A stretch of DNA of 64,000 nt, taken from contig NZ_CP071632.1 of assembly GCF_017357385.1 (NCBI RefSeq), positions 1,183,501 to 1,247,500 of the forward strand. The letters are read 5' to 3'. Origin of the DNA: Rhizobium sp. NZLR1. Lineage in GTDB: Bacteria > Pseudomonadota > Alphaproteobacteria > Rhizobiales > Rhizobiaceae. Positions 8,139 through 17,057 of the stretch are shown here, piece after piece. The notes under the pieces are model-generated. The model saw only the letters and a list, made by a program, of their open reading frames with translations, did no database searches and was not told the origin of the DNA. Each line of letters begins with the position of its first letter. Positions within the stretch are counted from its first letter, which is position 1. The position numbers and the translations under genes were made by a program.

Positions 8139-8669
8139 ATGGCGAAGCTCGTCTTCGGAATGAACCTGTCGCTGGATGGCTACGTCGACCACCAGGAATT
8201 TGCGCCCGACGCCACCCTCTTTCGCCATTGGATCGAGCAGGTGCGCGGCCTGAGCGGTAGCCTCTACGGCCGCCGCATGTACGAGGTCATGCGCTACTGG
8301 GACGATGACGATCCTGAATGGACCCCGGATTTACGCGACTTCGCCATGGCGTGGCGGAGCCAGCCGAAATGGGTGGTGTCGCGCTCGTTGCAGTCGGTCG
8401 GCCCCAATGCCACCCTTGTCGCGGAGGATGTCGAGGCGGCGATCCGCGGGCTGAAGGCCGGGCTTGCCGGGGAGATCCAAGTCGCCGGGCCGGACCTTGC
8501 GGGAAGCCTGACCGACCTCGGCCTTATCGATGAATATCGGCTCTACTTCCACCCCGTCGTGCTCGGCCGCGGCAAGCCGTTCTTCACCGGCCCCCGGCCG
8601 CCGCTCCGCCTTGTCGCCAGCGATCGGATCGGCGAGGAGGCGATCAGATTGACCTATGTTCCTGCCTGA
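8139..8669 (+). CDS. Dihydrofolate reductase / RibD C-terminal family protein
   Basis: The 176-residue protein has the DHFR-like fold of the RibD C-terminal family. It opens KLVFGMNLSLDGYVDH and contains SLYGRRMYEVMRYW (nucleotide-binding helix region), KWVVSRSL, a GEIQVAGPDLAGSLTD motif and LIDEYRLYFHPVVLGRGKPFF. Family members reduce pteridine or other substrates with NADPH; many are uncharacterised. A GGAGAA sequence lies upstream of the ATG. A broken piece of a paralogue lies at 1073-1215. No operon partner is evident. The true substrate is unknown. Confidence 0.88.
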   Translation: MAKLVFGMNLSLDGYVDHQEFAPDATLFRHWIEQVRGLSGSLYGRRMYEVMRYWDDDDPEWTPDLRDFAMAWRSQPKWVVSRSLQSVGPNATLVAEDVEAAIRGLKAGLAGEIQVAGPDLAGSLTDLGLIDEYRLYFHPVVLGRGKPFFTGPRPPLRLVASDRIGEEAIRLTYVPA

Positions 8670-8913
8670 TCGGGCAATTTGCCGGATCGATCGCGTCGAC
8701 GCGGCAGCCACGATGACTGATCCTCGTGCTTCTGCGCCGTGACTGCAGTCGGCGCGACGCGGTCATTTGGCTACCAGATGGGAAATGGCTGAGGTCTGCG
8801 ATGCCATGCGTGGCATCAGCACGAGGCACGGCCGGGGCCAGTCGGACGGAGATCGGCGACGCTGGACTCATTGTCGTGAACAAGGCTTAATGCCGCGCGG
8901 GGATGGCTGGGGG

Positions 8914-10179
8914 ATGCCGCTCGTGAGATCATCGTGGCAGAAGAATGGGAGTGCCGATGTTCTTGATGTCGTCGTCATCAGCGCCGGCTGGGCGGGCCTC
9001 GGTGTCAGCTATTGGCTGGCACGGCGGGGCCTGCGTCATAGCGTCCTGGAGCGGGGTCGCATAGGCGAGACCTGGCGCACGCAGCGCTGGGAGTCCTTTC
9101 GGATGAATACGCCCAACGTGCAGACCGTCATGCCTGGCGACCGCTATGAGGGTCCGGATCCCTATGGTGTTTTCACGCGCGATCAGTTCGTCGCTCTCCT
9201 TGAAGACTTCGCCGGCCGCAACGGGCTGCCGATCGAAGCGGATACCGCGGTGAGCGAACTCGCGCGGGAGGATGGCGTCTATCGGCTGACCACCTCGCAG
9301 GGCACGCTTCGGGCGCGGAAGGTGATCGTCGCAAGCGGCAACCTGAATTGTCCCGTGCGCCCGATCCCGCCAGATGCATTGCCGCCTGACCTTTGCCAGA
9401 TCGACGCTTCCGGCTATCGCAGCGCTGCCGATCTGCCCGGCGGAGCAGTGCTGGTGGTCGGAAGCGGCCAATCGGGCGCCCAGATCGTGGAGGAGTTGGC
9501 GGAAGCGGGCCGGACGGTCTTCCTTGCGACCAGTCGCGTCGGGCGGCTTCCACGCCGCTATCGGGGTCGCGACATCATGATCTGGCTCCTCGAAAGCGGG
9601 CTTCTCGACGTGCGGCGAGAGGAGGTCATTCGGCTTGCGGGACGCATCCCGCCGCGTGGTGTGCTCGGATCGGAACACACGATCAGCCTTCAAGGGCTTG
9701 GCGCACAGGGTATCGTGCTTCTCGGGCGATTGACCGGGGTTGCGGGTGGCGGCCGCCTCTCTTTCGCCGACGATCTCGAAACGAATGTTCGTTTTGCGGA
9801 TGAAGCCTCTGACAATGCCAAACGCCATATTGACGACTATATCGGCCGCACCGGGATCGACGCACCGGTTTCGCAGCCCGACCCGGCGGAGACGGTCGCG
9901 TGGCGTCGGCCGGACCCGGCTATCAATTCGCTCGATCTCTCCCTATCCGGCATCACCAGCCTGGTGTGGTGCACGGGCTTCAAGGGCGATTTCAGCTTTA
10001 TGAGACTTCCCGGTGCGCTGGATGCTGCCGGGCAGCCCGTTCACGCCGATGGGGTGGGCGTCTTGCCGGGCCTCTACTTTGCCGGACTGGATTTCGCCTC
10101 CACACGCAAGTCAGGCATCATATTGGCAATCACCGAAGAAGCGCCCCGCCTCGTCGAACACCTCATAGGGCATTCGTGA
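8914..10179 (+). CDS. FAD-dependent monooxygenase/oxidoreductase, CzcO-like
   Basis: I chose ATG 8914 (MPLVRSSWQKNG), preceded by GGGG; ATG 8890 or 8767 would only add sequence unlike the family. The N-terminal FAD Rossmann segment reads LDVVVISAGWAGLG, then VLERGRIGETWRTQRWESFRMNTPNVQ, typical of flavoprotein monooxygenases. The second dinucleotide motif for NADPH is VLVVGSGQSGAQIVEEL, and the C-terminal part ends with LPGLYFAGLDFASTRKSG. Oddly, the first Gly of the FAD GxGxxG is Ser (SAGWAG), one base from Gly, which could weaken FAD binding. The substrate is unknown. Confidence 0.8.
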   Translation: MPLVRSSWQKNGSADVLDVVVISAGWAGLGVSYWLARRGLRHSVLERGRIGETWRTQRWESFRMNTPNVQTVMPGDRYEGPDPYGVFTRDQFVALLEDFAGRNGLPIEADTAVSELAREDGVYRLTTSQGTLRARKVIVASGNLNCPVRPIPPDALPPDLCQIDASGYRSAADLPGGAVLVVGSGQSGAQIVEELAEAGRTVFLATSRVGRLPRRYRGRDIMIWLLESGLLDVRREEVIRLAGRIPPRGVLGSEHTISLQGLGAQGIVLLGRLTGVAGGGRLSFADDLETNVRFADEASDNAKRHIDDYIGRTGIDAPVSQPDPAETVAWRRPDPAINSLDLSLSGITSLVWCTGFKGDFSFMRLPGALDAAGQPVHADGVGVLPGLYFAGLDFASTRKSGIILAITEEAPRLVEHLIGHS

Positions 10180-10348
10180 CCGGCGCGGTGCCAACGATGA
10201 TCAATTTATTCTGAGCCGCCTGCAAATGCCTGATGGCACTTTTGGTTTTCCATGGATGTCCGCTCTCGGCCCATTGCTGACTTAATGTCCGATGTGATCA
10301 AATCGGCATCCAACCAATAACGCCGATGACCGTTTGGAGATAAACTTA

Positions 10349-10891
10349 ATGACGGGCAGACCATCGACTTCGAAGATCGTCCTGGCCACAGCCTTCCTTA
10401 TCGCTCTGTTCTTGTCCAGCGGAGCAATCATAGACTTGGGCTATGGGTGGTTGACAGCACCTTTTGATAATGCAGCCAGCTTCTCTGCCAAGGCTCTTTC
10501 GGCCGAAGAAGAGATACGCTGCAAAAGTGTAACACATGAGGCCCTCATCGCCGGTGCCGCAGACCGTTATGTCCAAGCCGGAATCGCTCATGAAATCGGT
10601 CATCAGCGGACGGCGAGCAATCCGTGGCGCTATACGTCCGTGTCCAATTTCCTGGCGATCAATCCCGACTGTTGCGAAGTCTTGGTGACCGTTCCCGGCG
10701 ATTATTCGCCTGAGACGCAGAGCCTCGGAGCCCCGCATTCCGATCCCCCTCGACTGTATGCAGTGAGGATCGCTTTCAAGGAATGGAGGAGCGATGAGGA
10801 CACTTTCACGAGGCGTGAAGTCGTTCTCGTGAATTGCTTCGGAAAGGCCGGCGGGGGCGTAAGCTTCGATTTGAGACGAGGTGTCCTTTGA
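10349..10891 (+). CDS. Exported or membrane-anchored hypothetical protein
   Basis: ATG 10349 with GGAGA 8 bp upstream is preferred to the TTG at 10334. The 180-residue product starts MTGRPSTSKIVLATAFLIALF, an uncleaved anchor or signal sequence, followed by a soluble domain. The domain contains a Cys pair (PDCCEV) and a beta-rich C-terminus (RLYAVRIAFKEW, REVVLVNCFG). No family is recognised. It is isolated between the monooxygenase and the broken RES gene. Composition resembles other exported rhizobial hypotheticals. Confidence 0.6.
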   Translation: MTGRPSTSKIVLATAFLIALFLSSGAIIDLGYGWLTAPFDNAASFSAKALSAEEEIRCKSVTHEALIAGAADRYVQAGIAHEIGHQRTASNPWRYTSVSNFLAINPDCCEVLVTVPGDYSPETQSLGAPHSDPPRLYAVRIAFKEWRSDEDTFTRREVVLVNCFGKAGGGVSFDLRRGVL

Positions 10892-10998
10892 CCGCTTTTG
10901 GCGGCCGAAGGCTATTGTCGGCCCTGAGCGGACGTCACGCCAGTGTCATGCATCTTTCATAGACGTAAAAATGATCCCCGCGCGAAAGACCTACCGCG

Positions 10999-11538
10999 AT
11001 GGCCGAAGCCCGTGATGTATTCAAGGAAATTTCCGGTACATTCTACCGCTCTGTTGTGACGGATAGAGTTCACCAAGTGTTGGACCCGCCGGGACCGAAC
11101 AGTGCAGGGCGCTATCATCGTCCTGGCGAGCGGACCCTTTACACGAGCGCCGCATTGGAGTGGTCCATACGCGCTATAGCTGGCTACATGCGCGAGGACG
11201 GATATCCGCGCGTTGTCGTTCCGCTGAGGGTCGTCGACGCGATGGTACTCGACCAGCATGATGAAGAGGCTTGTAAACGCCTCGGGATAGATCGCGAGTA
11301 ATCTAACGAATCTTGGCGAACAGCATTGTCGGAAGGACGCGAACCGGCGTCGTGGCGGGCTGTCAATATTGCGCGAGCAGCAGGCGCAGACGGCATCATC
11401 GACAGGTCTCGCATGATACCCGGTGGGTGGCATCTCAACCTATTCCGCTGGAATGAGACCGATGGGCCGCTTGTTGAAGTGTGTGGTGATCCGGTGGAAA
11501 TCGTCCTGTCAACAGACGGACCGAAGTGGGACCTATAG
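10999..11538 (+). pseudogene. RES-domain toxin gene interrupted by an in-frame stop
   Basis: Two open stretches in one frame (10999-11301 and 11326-11538) form a single RES-domain protein of about 179 residues. They are separated only by TAA at 11299-11301, after GIDRE. The first part contains FYRSVVTDR, GRYHRPGERTLYTSA and EWSIRAIAGYM; the second contains RAAGADGIIDRSRMIPGGWHLNLFRW. RES proteins are known toxins of type II toxin-antitoxin systems that deplete NAD+. No antitoxin gene (Xre/MbcA type) lies next to it, consistent with an orphaned, inactivated toxin. A sequencing error at the TAA cannot be excluded. Confidence 0.7.
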
Positions 11539-11602
11539 ACAGCCACATCGGTGATTACAGTGTATCATCCAGATGTCGCCTACTGGCGCGATACCGACAA
11601 AC

Positions 11603-12445
11603 CTATAGCATCGCGGCTATAGCTCGCCATGCCTTCTGCCCAAGCCTTGCATCGGCTTCGTCAGTTCCGCCGTGTGCGTGGAGGGTTGATCGTGGCGTCG
11701 TCTCGCCGGGAAATAGAATGCGATGCCCAGCATCTTGATCAAAGATCAGCGTTGCCGATCTGCCATGCGCATGCCTGGACTGAACTATCTCCCGAGCAAA
11801 ATCGTCCGATGGCCAGAGCGCATCGCTACCGCCAGCGACAAGGATCAAATCAGCGGCTGAATTTTCGACTGGAATTCGTGCTCGTCTATTCGCTTGAAGA
11901 TCGTTTGTGAGGCATCTTTCAAAAAATGACCGATAGGAAACGAGTCCATCCCGGTATTCCTTCTGCCAGTTGATATCGGCGGGAACGAAGTCTAGTGGGG
12001 CTCTACCAAACGACCAAGATGAACGCTCAGGCCAAGCTATTCTGTCAACGCCCGCGCCAATGTTGCCCCAAACCACAGAACTAGGACTAATTGCTATGAC
12101 TGCGTTGATACGCTGATCAATGGTCGAAGCAAGCAGGGCTGCTTCAGCGCCCTTCGAGGTTCCAACCATAACTATTCGTTCACATCCTCTGGACACCAGA
12201 AGGTCCGTTCCGTCGATGAAAGTCTCAAGGGGTATTTCGCAGATTCCTGGCGATTGATTAGCTCCTCCAAACCATTGCAACGCCAGTGTGCGAGCCCCGA
12301 CTTCTGCCAACAATCCCGCCCTTGCCGTATCGACTCTGCCGCTGGAGCCGCCGAGAACGATCACTCCAGTTTTTCCGGAATTAACGCCTTGAAGGAAAGC
12401 GCCTCTAACCTTGCCGTCCAGTTGCTCGATGTCGTAGGCGATCAC
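11603..12445 (-). CDS. Alpha/beta hydrolase of the acyl-CoA thioesterase (BAAT C-terminal) type
   Basis: The 280-residue protein has the nucleophile elbow GTSKGAEAALL, a catalytic Asp in VAGGSDALWPSDDF and a His in DQDAGHRILFPG, in the order expected of an alpha/beta hydrolase. The segment VIVLGGSSGRVDTARAGLLAE resembles the oxyanion strand of BAAT/acyl-CoA thioester hydrolase C-terminal domains. There is no signal peptide, so it should act in the cytoplasm. The start at 12445 (MIAYDIEQLDG) fits. Substrate is unknown, and no operon partner is evident. Confidence 0.78.
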   Translation of the reverse strand: MIAYDIEQLDGKVRGAFLQGVNSGKTGVIVLGGSSGRVDTARAGLLAEVGARTLALQWFGGANQSPGICEIPLETFIDGTDLLVSRGCERIVMVGTSKGAEAALLASTIDQRINAVIAISPSSVVWGNIGAGVDRIAWPERSSWSFGRAPLDFVPADINWQKEYRDGLVSYRSFFERCLTNDLQANRRARIPVENSAADLILVAGGSDALWPSDDFAREIVQSRHAHGRSATLIFDQDAGHRILFPGETTPRSTLHAHGGTDEADARLGQKAWRAIAAML

Positions 12446-12614
12446 TTTCAGCCCCAGTTTAATAATCGATCTGGCGGATCACGATCCTGGATGGATCACA
12501 CGTCAACTTCCGCTTGTGGCCTTGCCAACGCCTTTGGTCTGCTGTCGGCCCGAAGCGGTCATGGCACGTGCCGCAAAGGCCGGCCAGCGTTGCCGAAATT
12601 GGCCATTCGGCAAA

Positions 12615-13418
12615 TCAGCTCGCGAAGTAGCGCGTTGGCGTTGTGCCCAATGCCTTCTTGAACATGACGATAAAGGCGGTAGCAGATTCGTATCCCAAGT
12701 CGCTCGACACCCTCTGGACCGTCGCACCGCTGGCCAGTTCGCGCAATGCGATGACCAGGTGCAGTTGCCGCCGCCATCGGCCGAAGGTCAGTCCCGTTTC
12801 CTGGACCATCAGCCGCTTCAGGGATCGCTCACTCATGGCAACGTGTGCCGCCCAATCGACCAGGGTGCGACGGTCGCTCGGCTCCGCCATCAGGGCAGCG
12901 GTGATCGCGTTGATTTTGGGATGGCTGGAAGCGGGTAACTCCAGGCCCTGTATCGGCATCTGCGTGAGTTCGTCCAACAAGACCCGCACCAGACGGCCAA
13001 CATGATCGTCCGGAGCAGAGTTGACCGATACATCTGCCAGTCGGAGGATCATCTCGCGGAGCATCGGCGACACAGACAAAGTGCAGCACTCCTGCGGCAG
13101 CGTCGCCGCGTCGGGTTGAACGAACAGATAGGACAGGCGTGCGTTGGACGTGACCAGGTTGCTATGCGGTATGCCGCCGGGTATCCAGACTCCGCAGTCC
13201 GGTGGGACAATCCAGAGGCCATTCTCCGTCCTGCATGTGACTGCCCCGTGCAAGGCCAAAATGAGCTGCCCTTGCTTGTGCTGGTGCTGGGGCACCTCAG
13301 CTTCATAGTCACTGAAGTCGAGGCTGACAGCGACAGCCAGGCGATCCGACCAGTCGGGATCGAAGTCGTCGTAGCAGGAACGCAGCAGTTTTGCGGATTG
13401 GCCCAATTTGGAGATCAT
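12615..13418 (-). CDS. AraC-family transcriptional regulator
   Basis: The 267-residue protein has an N-terminal cupin sensor domain (about 30-110; QHQHKQGQLILALHGAV, GVWIPGGIPHS) and a C-terminal double helix-turn-helix (about 165-265). The latter includes VAMSERSLKRLMVQETGLTF and the second helix SSDLGYESATAFIVMFKKALGTTPTRYF. It is transcribed away from the NmrA-type gene at 13493 and probably controls it. A perfect 11-bp inverted repeat (13405-13437) surrounds the start codon, which may be an operator or a translational hairpin. Confidence 0.9.
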   Translation of the reverse strand: MISKLGQSAKLLRSCYDDFDPDWSDRLAVAVSLDFSDYEAEVPQHQHKQGQLILALHGAVTCRTENGLWIVPPDCGVWIPGGIPHSNLVTSNARLSYLFVQPDAATLPQECCTLSVSPMLREMILRLADVSVNSAPDDHVGRLVRVLLDELTQMPIQGLELPASSHPKINAITAALMAEPSDRRTLVDWAAHVAMSERSLKRLMVQETGLTFGRWRRQLHLVIALRELASGATVQRVSSDLGYESATAFIVMFKKALGTTPTRYFAS

Positions 13419-13437
13419 TTGGCATTATCTCCAAATT
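13405..13437. promoter_or_regulatory. Perfect inverted repeat enclosing the AraC start codon
   Basis: AATTTGGAGAT at 13405-13415 and its exact complement ATCTCCAAATT at 13427-13437 are separated by 11 bp. On the minus strand this places GGAGAT, the likely Shine-Dalgarno, in one arm and the ATG (13418-13416) at the loop edge. The mRNA could hide its own start site. Alternatively the DNA may be an operator for the AraC protein between the two divergent genes. Both readings are inference from the symmetry. Confidence 0.55.
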
Positions 13438-13492
13438 CTTGCGGACTGCCATAGTCTATTATCGGGCGGTCAACAATCGAATGGAGACTGTC

Positions 13493-14434
13493 ATGCGAAT
13501 TTCTGTCGTCGGCGCAACGGGACGAATTGGCGCTAAGCTGACCCGGACCCTGCTGAGCGCCGGGCATCAGGTCAGAGCGTTGTCGAGAGGTGGCCCAGGG
13601 TTGGACGGGTTGGTCGCGCTTGGAGCAGAGCCATTCCTGGGAAGCTTTGACACAGGAGAGGGAGACCTTGACCAATTTTTCCACGATGCAGATGCTGCGT
13701 TCCTGATGGTGAAGACCGATTGGAACAACATCGAGGGACACTACCCCGCTGTTGCCCAGCGCTTTGTCGATGCGCTTGAAAAATCCTCCGTCAAACTGGC
13801 CGTAAGCCTGACGGCCATGGGTTCGGACGTGAAGGGGAAGACGGGTCATTTCGAGTGCTTCCACGATCTGGACGAAAAGCTCAACGAACTCGGCAATATC
13901 AATTTGGTCCACCTGCGCGCCGCCTGGTTCATGGACGACGTGGCAATGTGGACGAGGCCGGTTGCCAAATACGGTCGAATTGCCTGGTTCTGTAAACCTG
14001 ATTTGAAGATGCCCTGGGTGGCCACCGATGACATCGCATGGCTGGCAGCGAAGGAACTGACCAATCCGACGGGCAGACACCGCGTCTATCTCGAAGTTGG
14101 CTCGGAAGATGTCTCGATGAACGAACTGGCCGTGCTCATTGGCAAGAAGATCGGCAGTCCGGTGGAGTATCGATACATCGAGACGACCCGCAAAGACGTG
14201 GAAGCTGAATTTCTGGCGCGGTTCGGGACGCCGGAGAAATGGCAGGACGACACCCTGACTGCTAACGCTTTGAACAATGGCATCGTAAAGTTCCATGGGG
14301 AGCACGAGGATCGCCCAAAATTGCCCACAACGATGGAGGTGTTCATTGGCGAGGTTTGGAAGCCGCGTTACCTGGAGGCAGTCAGAGCGGGAGACGAACG
14401 AGAGACGTTTCCCATGTGGACTGCCAGGGACTAG
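13493..14434 (+). CDS. NmrA-like NAD(P)-binding protein (atypical SDR)
   Basis: Start ATG 13493 has GGAGA just upstream; the longer frame from 13391 would run through the AraC promoter. The product begins MRISVVGATGRIGAKLTRTLL, the GxxGxxG dinucleotide motif of atypical short-chain dehydrogenases. It lacks a classical YxxxK pair, like NmrA/HSCARG proteins that sense NADP+ or act on small substrates. WFMDDVAMW and PWVATDDIAWLAA follow the family pattern. It lies divergent from the AraC regulator. Function is probably redox sensing or a quinone/flavonoid-type reductase; the substrate is unknown. Confidence 0.82.
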   Translation: MRISVVGATGRIGAKLTRTLLSAGHQVRALSRGGPGLDGLVALGAEPFLGSFDTGEGDLDQFFHDADAAFLMVKTDWNNIEGHYPAVAQRFVDALEKSSVKLAVSLTAMGSDVKGKTGHFECFHDLDEKLNELGNINLVHLRAAWFMDDVAMWTRPVAKYGRIAWFCKPDLKMPWVATDDIAWLAAKELTNPTGRHRVYLEVGSEDVSMNELAVLIGKKIGSPVEYRYIETTRKDVEAEFLARFGTPEKWQDDTLTANALNNGIVKFHGEHEDRPKLPTTMEVFIGEVWKPRYLEAVRAGDERETFPMWTARD

Positions 14435-14735
14435 CTGAATGTCACGCTTGTTTTTTGCCCCCCAGCAATCTCCAGTCTTTGTTGGACGCAGCCGCAAATT
14501 ATTGAGTTGCGGCAGCTATATGACCGCAATTGGCGCGTTCCTGCCAAAACCGGAGGCCGGCTATCGGCCCCGTGCGGTCATACCTTCCTCAGCAAGTCTG
14601 TGAGGCAGTCAGGGAATACGGTGTCGCTGGTTTCTCCAAGCTCTTGCTCAGACCACCAGCGATGATCGGCCATCACGTCTCGCTCATTCTCGGTCCAACC
14701 GGCGTCGGAGACGGAAGGCCGGAATGCTGCATATG
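14435..14735. other. Intergenic, no recognised feature
   Basis: I see no supported gene in these 301 bp between the NmrA-type gene and the hydrolase remnant. A short plus-strand frame at 14530-14769 has no recognisable features. Confidence 0.35.
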
Positions 14736-15039
14736 TCAGGATTTCTGCGACATGCCGCCCATGTACTGATCAAGATGGCTCTTCCACAGCGCTGGTTTGA
14801 ACATCAAAGCGTGGCCCATGGGCGCAGCAATGAACTCTCCCTGTCCGCCAGCCGATAAAAACCTTTCGAAATTTCCTCGGCAGTGCTCGATCCGATAGTA
14901 CTGGTCATGGATTCCGTGCAGCCAAAGCGTCGGAATTCCGGAAGTTGCGCCACGTTCAAATAGGCTCGGATTTACACTTTCATGTTTGCGGCAACCCTTG
15001 CCCAGCCACCCACCATAACCGGTTCGCGCAGGTTCAGCC
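14736..15039 (-). pseudogene. C-terminal remnant of a dienelactone-type alpha/beta hydrolase
   Basis: An open minus-strand frame with no start codon near its upstream end encodes about 100 residues. It includes GIPTLWLHGIHDQYY, FLSAGGQGEFIAAPMGH and LWKSHLDQYM, and ends at TGA 14738-14736. This is the C-terminal third of a dienelactone-hydrolase-like protein, with the acidic (IHDQ) and His (MGHAL) positions. The nucleophile half is missing; a stop at 15042-15040 closes the frame upstream. It appears to be decayed gene debris. Confidence 0.6.
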
Positions 15040-15154
15040 TCTCAGTGAGAAGCAAAGGAAATCGGCTTTTCGATTGGGTCACAGGGTCAGTCTTCCTGCG
15101 ACTTCTTATAAGCCTCGACTATCTCTTCGAGCGAGACCCCATCGATAGAAGACG

Positions 15155-16165
15155 TTACAACGCGCCCTGTGGCGACGGAACGCCGACGCGAATGGCCTGC
15201 GAAAAAGACGGCGAAAGACCGTCCTCGTGCGCTCTTGCCGCGATGTGTGCGGCCGACCGCAGTTGCGACAAGGGAACAGAGATGTCCAGCGCGCGCCGGT
15301 CAAAGGCGTATTCCGGCAGGTATCCGTTGACGATGAGGCGCCAGTCCATCGGCACGGCGTCGCCTGTCACACGCATCATCTTGACGATGGTCGTCGTGCA
15401 ATTGGTCGTCAGCGAATTGTAGAAGGCGGGCCTGGCTGCGAGCGCGTTTGCGTCTGAGACGTACTCGCGCAGAAGAAGCCTCGCAGCCGCCGGCGTCGCC
15501 CTCAGGCGGTAGATCTGGACGTCCTCACCGCGAAAATTGGAGCGGAGGCCGATCACATCCCTTTCGTCTGCCGCGATGATGACCAGAGGACTGCTTTTGA
15601 AGAGGTCCGCCAGCGGTGAGAACGAACCTCCGGAAAGGCGACGCACTTCGATAGACCACGCCAGATAACGGCCGTCGTCGAAGCCGAAGCTCATTATGAC
15701 ATGCGCGATGGTCGGACCTGACCAGTACGACATGAACATGTCGACGCTCTTCAGCTTGTTCAGGTCGTAACTGCGCGTCGTCCATCGTTCCGTGAAGTCG
15801 GTGGCACTGCGCCACTCGAAATCGCGGACATTTGTCAGCGTCAACAGATCACCGTCGAATTCGCCGGTGACCTGACGAGCAACATCCGGAGCCCACGCGC
15901 CATTTGCCTGCGGCTCGATCGTGCTCCACCAGAAGAGGACAATGACGAACGCGGCCGCAAACGCGAGGACTGCACGAATGCGTCTCCTGCCAAAGAGCGC
16001 CACGATGACGGAGGCGCCAAAAAGCCCGAACAAGATGGCGCTGGCTTGCCTGCCGACCTCGGGCAACGGCAAGCGGTACCAAAGCGCGAGCGACGACCAG
16101 GCAACGGCAACGGCGACGACTGACAGGAGCACTGCAATGACGATCGCACGGACCGGTCGAACCAT
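15155..16165 (-). CDS. DUF4105-domain membrane protein (Lnb N-terminal-like)
   Basis: The start at 16165 gives MVRPVRAIVIAVLLSVVAV; a longer frame to 16393 would add non-family sequence. The 336-residue protein has three membrane segments at the N-terminus (about 5-30, 40-57, 62-82). A periplasmic DUF4105 domain follows, with SFGFDDGRYLAWSIEVRR and the conserved YNSLTTNCTTTIVKM segment, whose Asn and Cys are typical of the family. Related domains occur in lacto-N-biosidase-like and membrane-protein proteolysis contexts, but the function is unsettled. No partner gene is evident. Confidence 0.75.
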   Translation of the reverse strand: MVRPVRAIVIAVLLSVVAVAVAWSSLALWYRLPLPEVGRQASAILFGLFGASVIVALFGRRRIRAVLAFAAAFVIVLFWWSTIEPQANGAWAPDVARQVTGEFDGDLLTLTNVRDFEWRSATDFTERWTTRSYDLNKLKSVDMFMSYWSGPTIAHVIMSFGFDDGRYLAWSIEVRRLSGGSFSPLADLFKSSPLVIIAADERDVIGLRSNFRGEDVQIYRLRATPAAARLLLREYVSDANALAARPAFYNSLTTNCTTTIVKMMRVTGDAVPMDWRLIVNGYLPEYAFDRRALDISVPLSQLRSAAHIAARAHEDGLSPSFSQAIRVGVPSPQGAL

Positions 16166-16373
16166 TTTGCTTTTCCAAACGAGTTTGAAGCGTTCGTCCT
16201 GATCGTTGGACCCTATCGGTTTCCGGACTTGAAGCCTAGAACCTATCCGAAGCGACGGGGCTCCGGATTCTCTATTTTGGTATGGCTTGAATTCCGCTGG
16301 CAAGCGGCCCCTCGCTTTTTCCGGCGCTGAACGATATGCACGATCTTGCCTGATCCAACATGAAGAGCATCCG

Positions 16374-16715
16374 ATGATCCACGAATTGCGCATCTATACA
16401 TGTCTGCCGGGGAGGCTGCCGGCACTGCAGCAGCGTTTCGAGACCGCGACGCTGGCGATCTGGGAACGCCTCGGCATCCGCTCACTCGGCTTCTGGACGA
16501 CGATGATCGGTTCTTCCAGCAACGATCTGACCTACCTGCTCGAATGGCGGTCGCTGGCGGAGCGCGAGCAGAAATGGGCCGAGTTCATGGCCGATCGCGA
16601 GTGGCAGGAAGCGAAGGCGAAGAGCGAGGCGGATGGGCAGATCGTCGCCAACATCGTCAGTTCGCTGCTGCAGCCGACACGCTTCTACCGCGGCTTCTCC
16701 AAACCGTCGGAATAA
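16374..16715 (+). CDS. NIPSNAP family protein
   Basis: The 113-residue protein begins MIHELRIYTCLPGRLPALQQRF and contains GIRSLGFWTTMIG, YLLEWRSLAEREQKWAEF and a C-terminal LLQPTRFYRGF. This is the complete ferredoxin-like (dimeric alpha/beta barrel) NIPSNAP domain. Bacterial members are of unknown function and often lie near oxidoreductases. I prefer ATG 16374 to the upstream 16287 because the family starts with IHELRIY. It is a single-gene unit, transcribed away from the DUF4105 gene. Confidence 0.85.
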   Translation: MIHELRIYTCLPGRLPALQQRFETATLAIWERLGIRSLGFWTTMIGSSSNDLTYLLEWRSLAEREQKWAEFMADREWQEAKAKSEADGQIVANIVSSLLQPTRFYRGFSKPSE

Positions 16716-17057
16716 CGGCCAGAAACTCCGCACGCAATTGATTGAGAAGTGTTTTCGGATGTGTTTCGGCGTGGAAGTTTTATACGCCGGTTGACAGAGG
16801 AGGCTTCCGGCGATCGACGCACGAAATGGCTGCGAAGTTGCTTCGACCGCCGACGTCGATCCAAGCCACACCGCTTTGGCGCAGATCAATCAAATGTCCG
16901 CTTTTCGGCCTATTGGCCCTAGCATCGGACGGTCTCCTTCCGGCCCCAAATCCGTCACCCATCGAGCGGGAGCCGACGTCCGCAAATGGCGCAATCTGCA
17001 CGAGGCGGACTTCCGCCGGGGCCGCCGCCATCTCGACCATCAAGCGGAAACATGACA
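16716..17057. other. Intergenic, no recognised feature
   Basis: These 342 bp hold only unsupported frames. They lead into the duplicated ABC-transporter 3' end starting near 17058. Confidence 0.35.

Noticed and set aside
10195..10245. Weak hairpin after the monooxygenase gene as a terminator
   Set aside because: AAATGCC and the following GGCACTTTT pair only imperfectly with no clear T-run.
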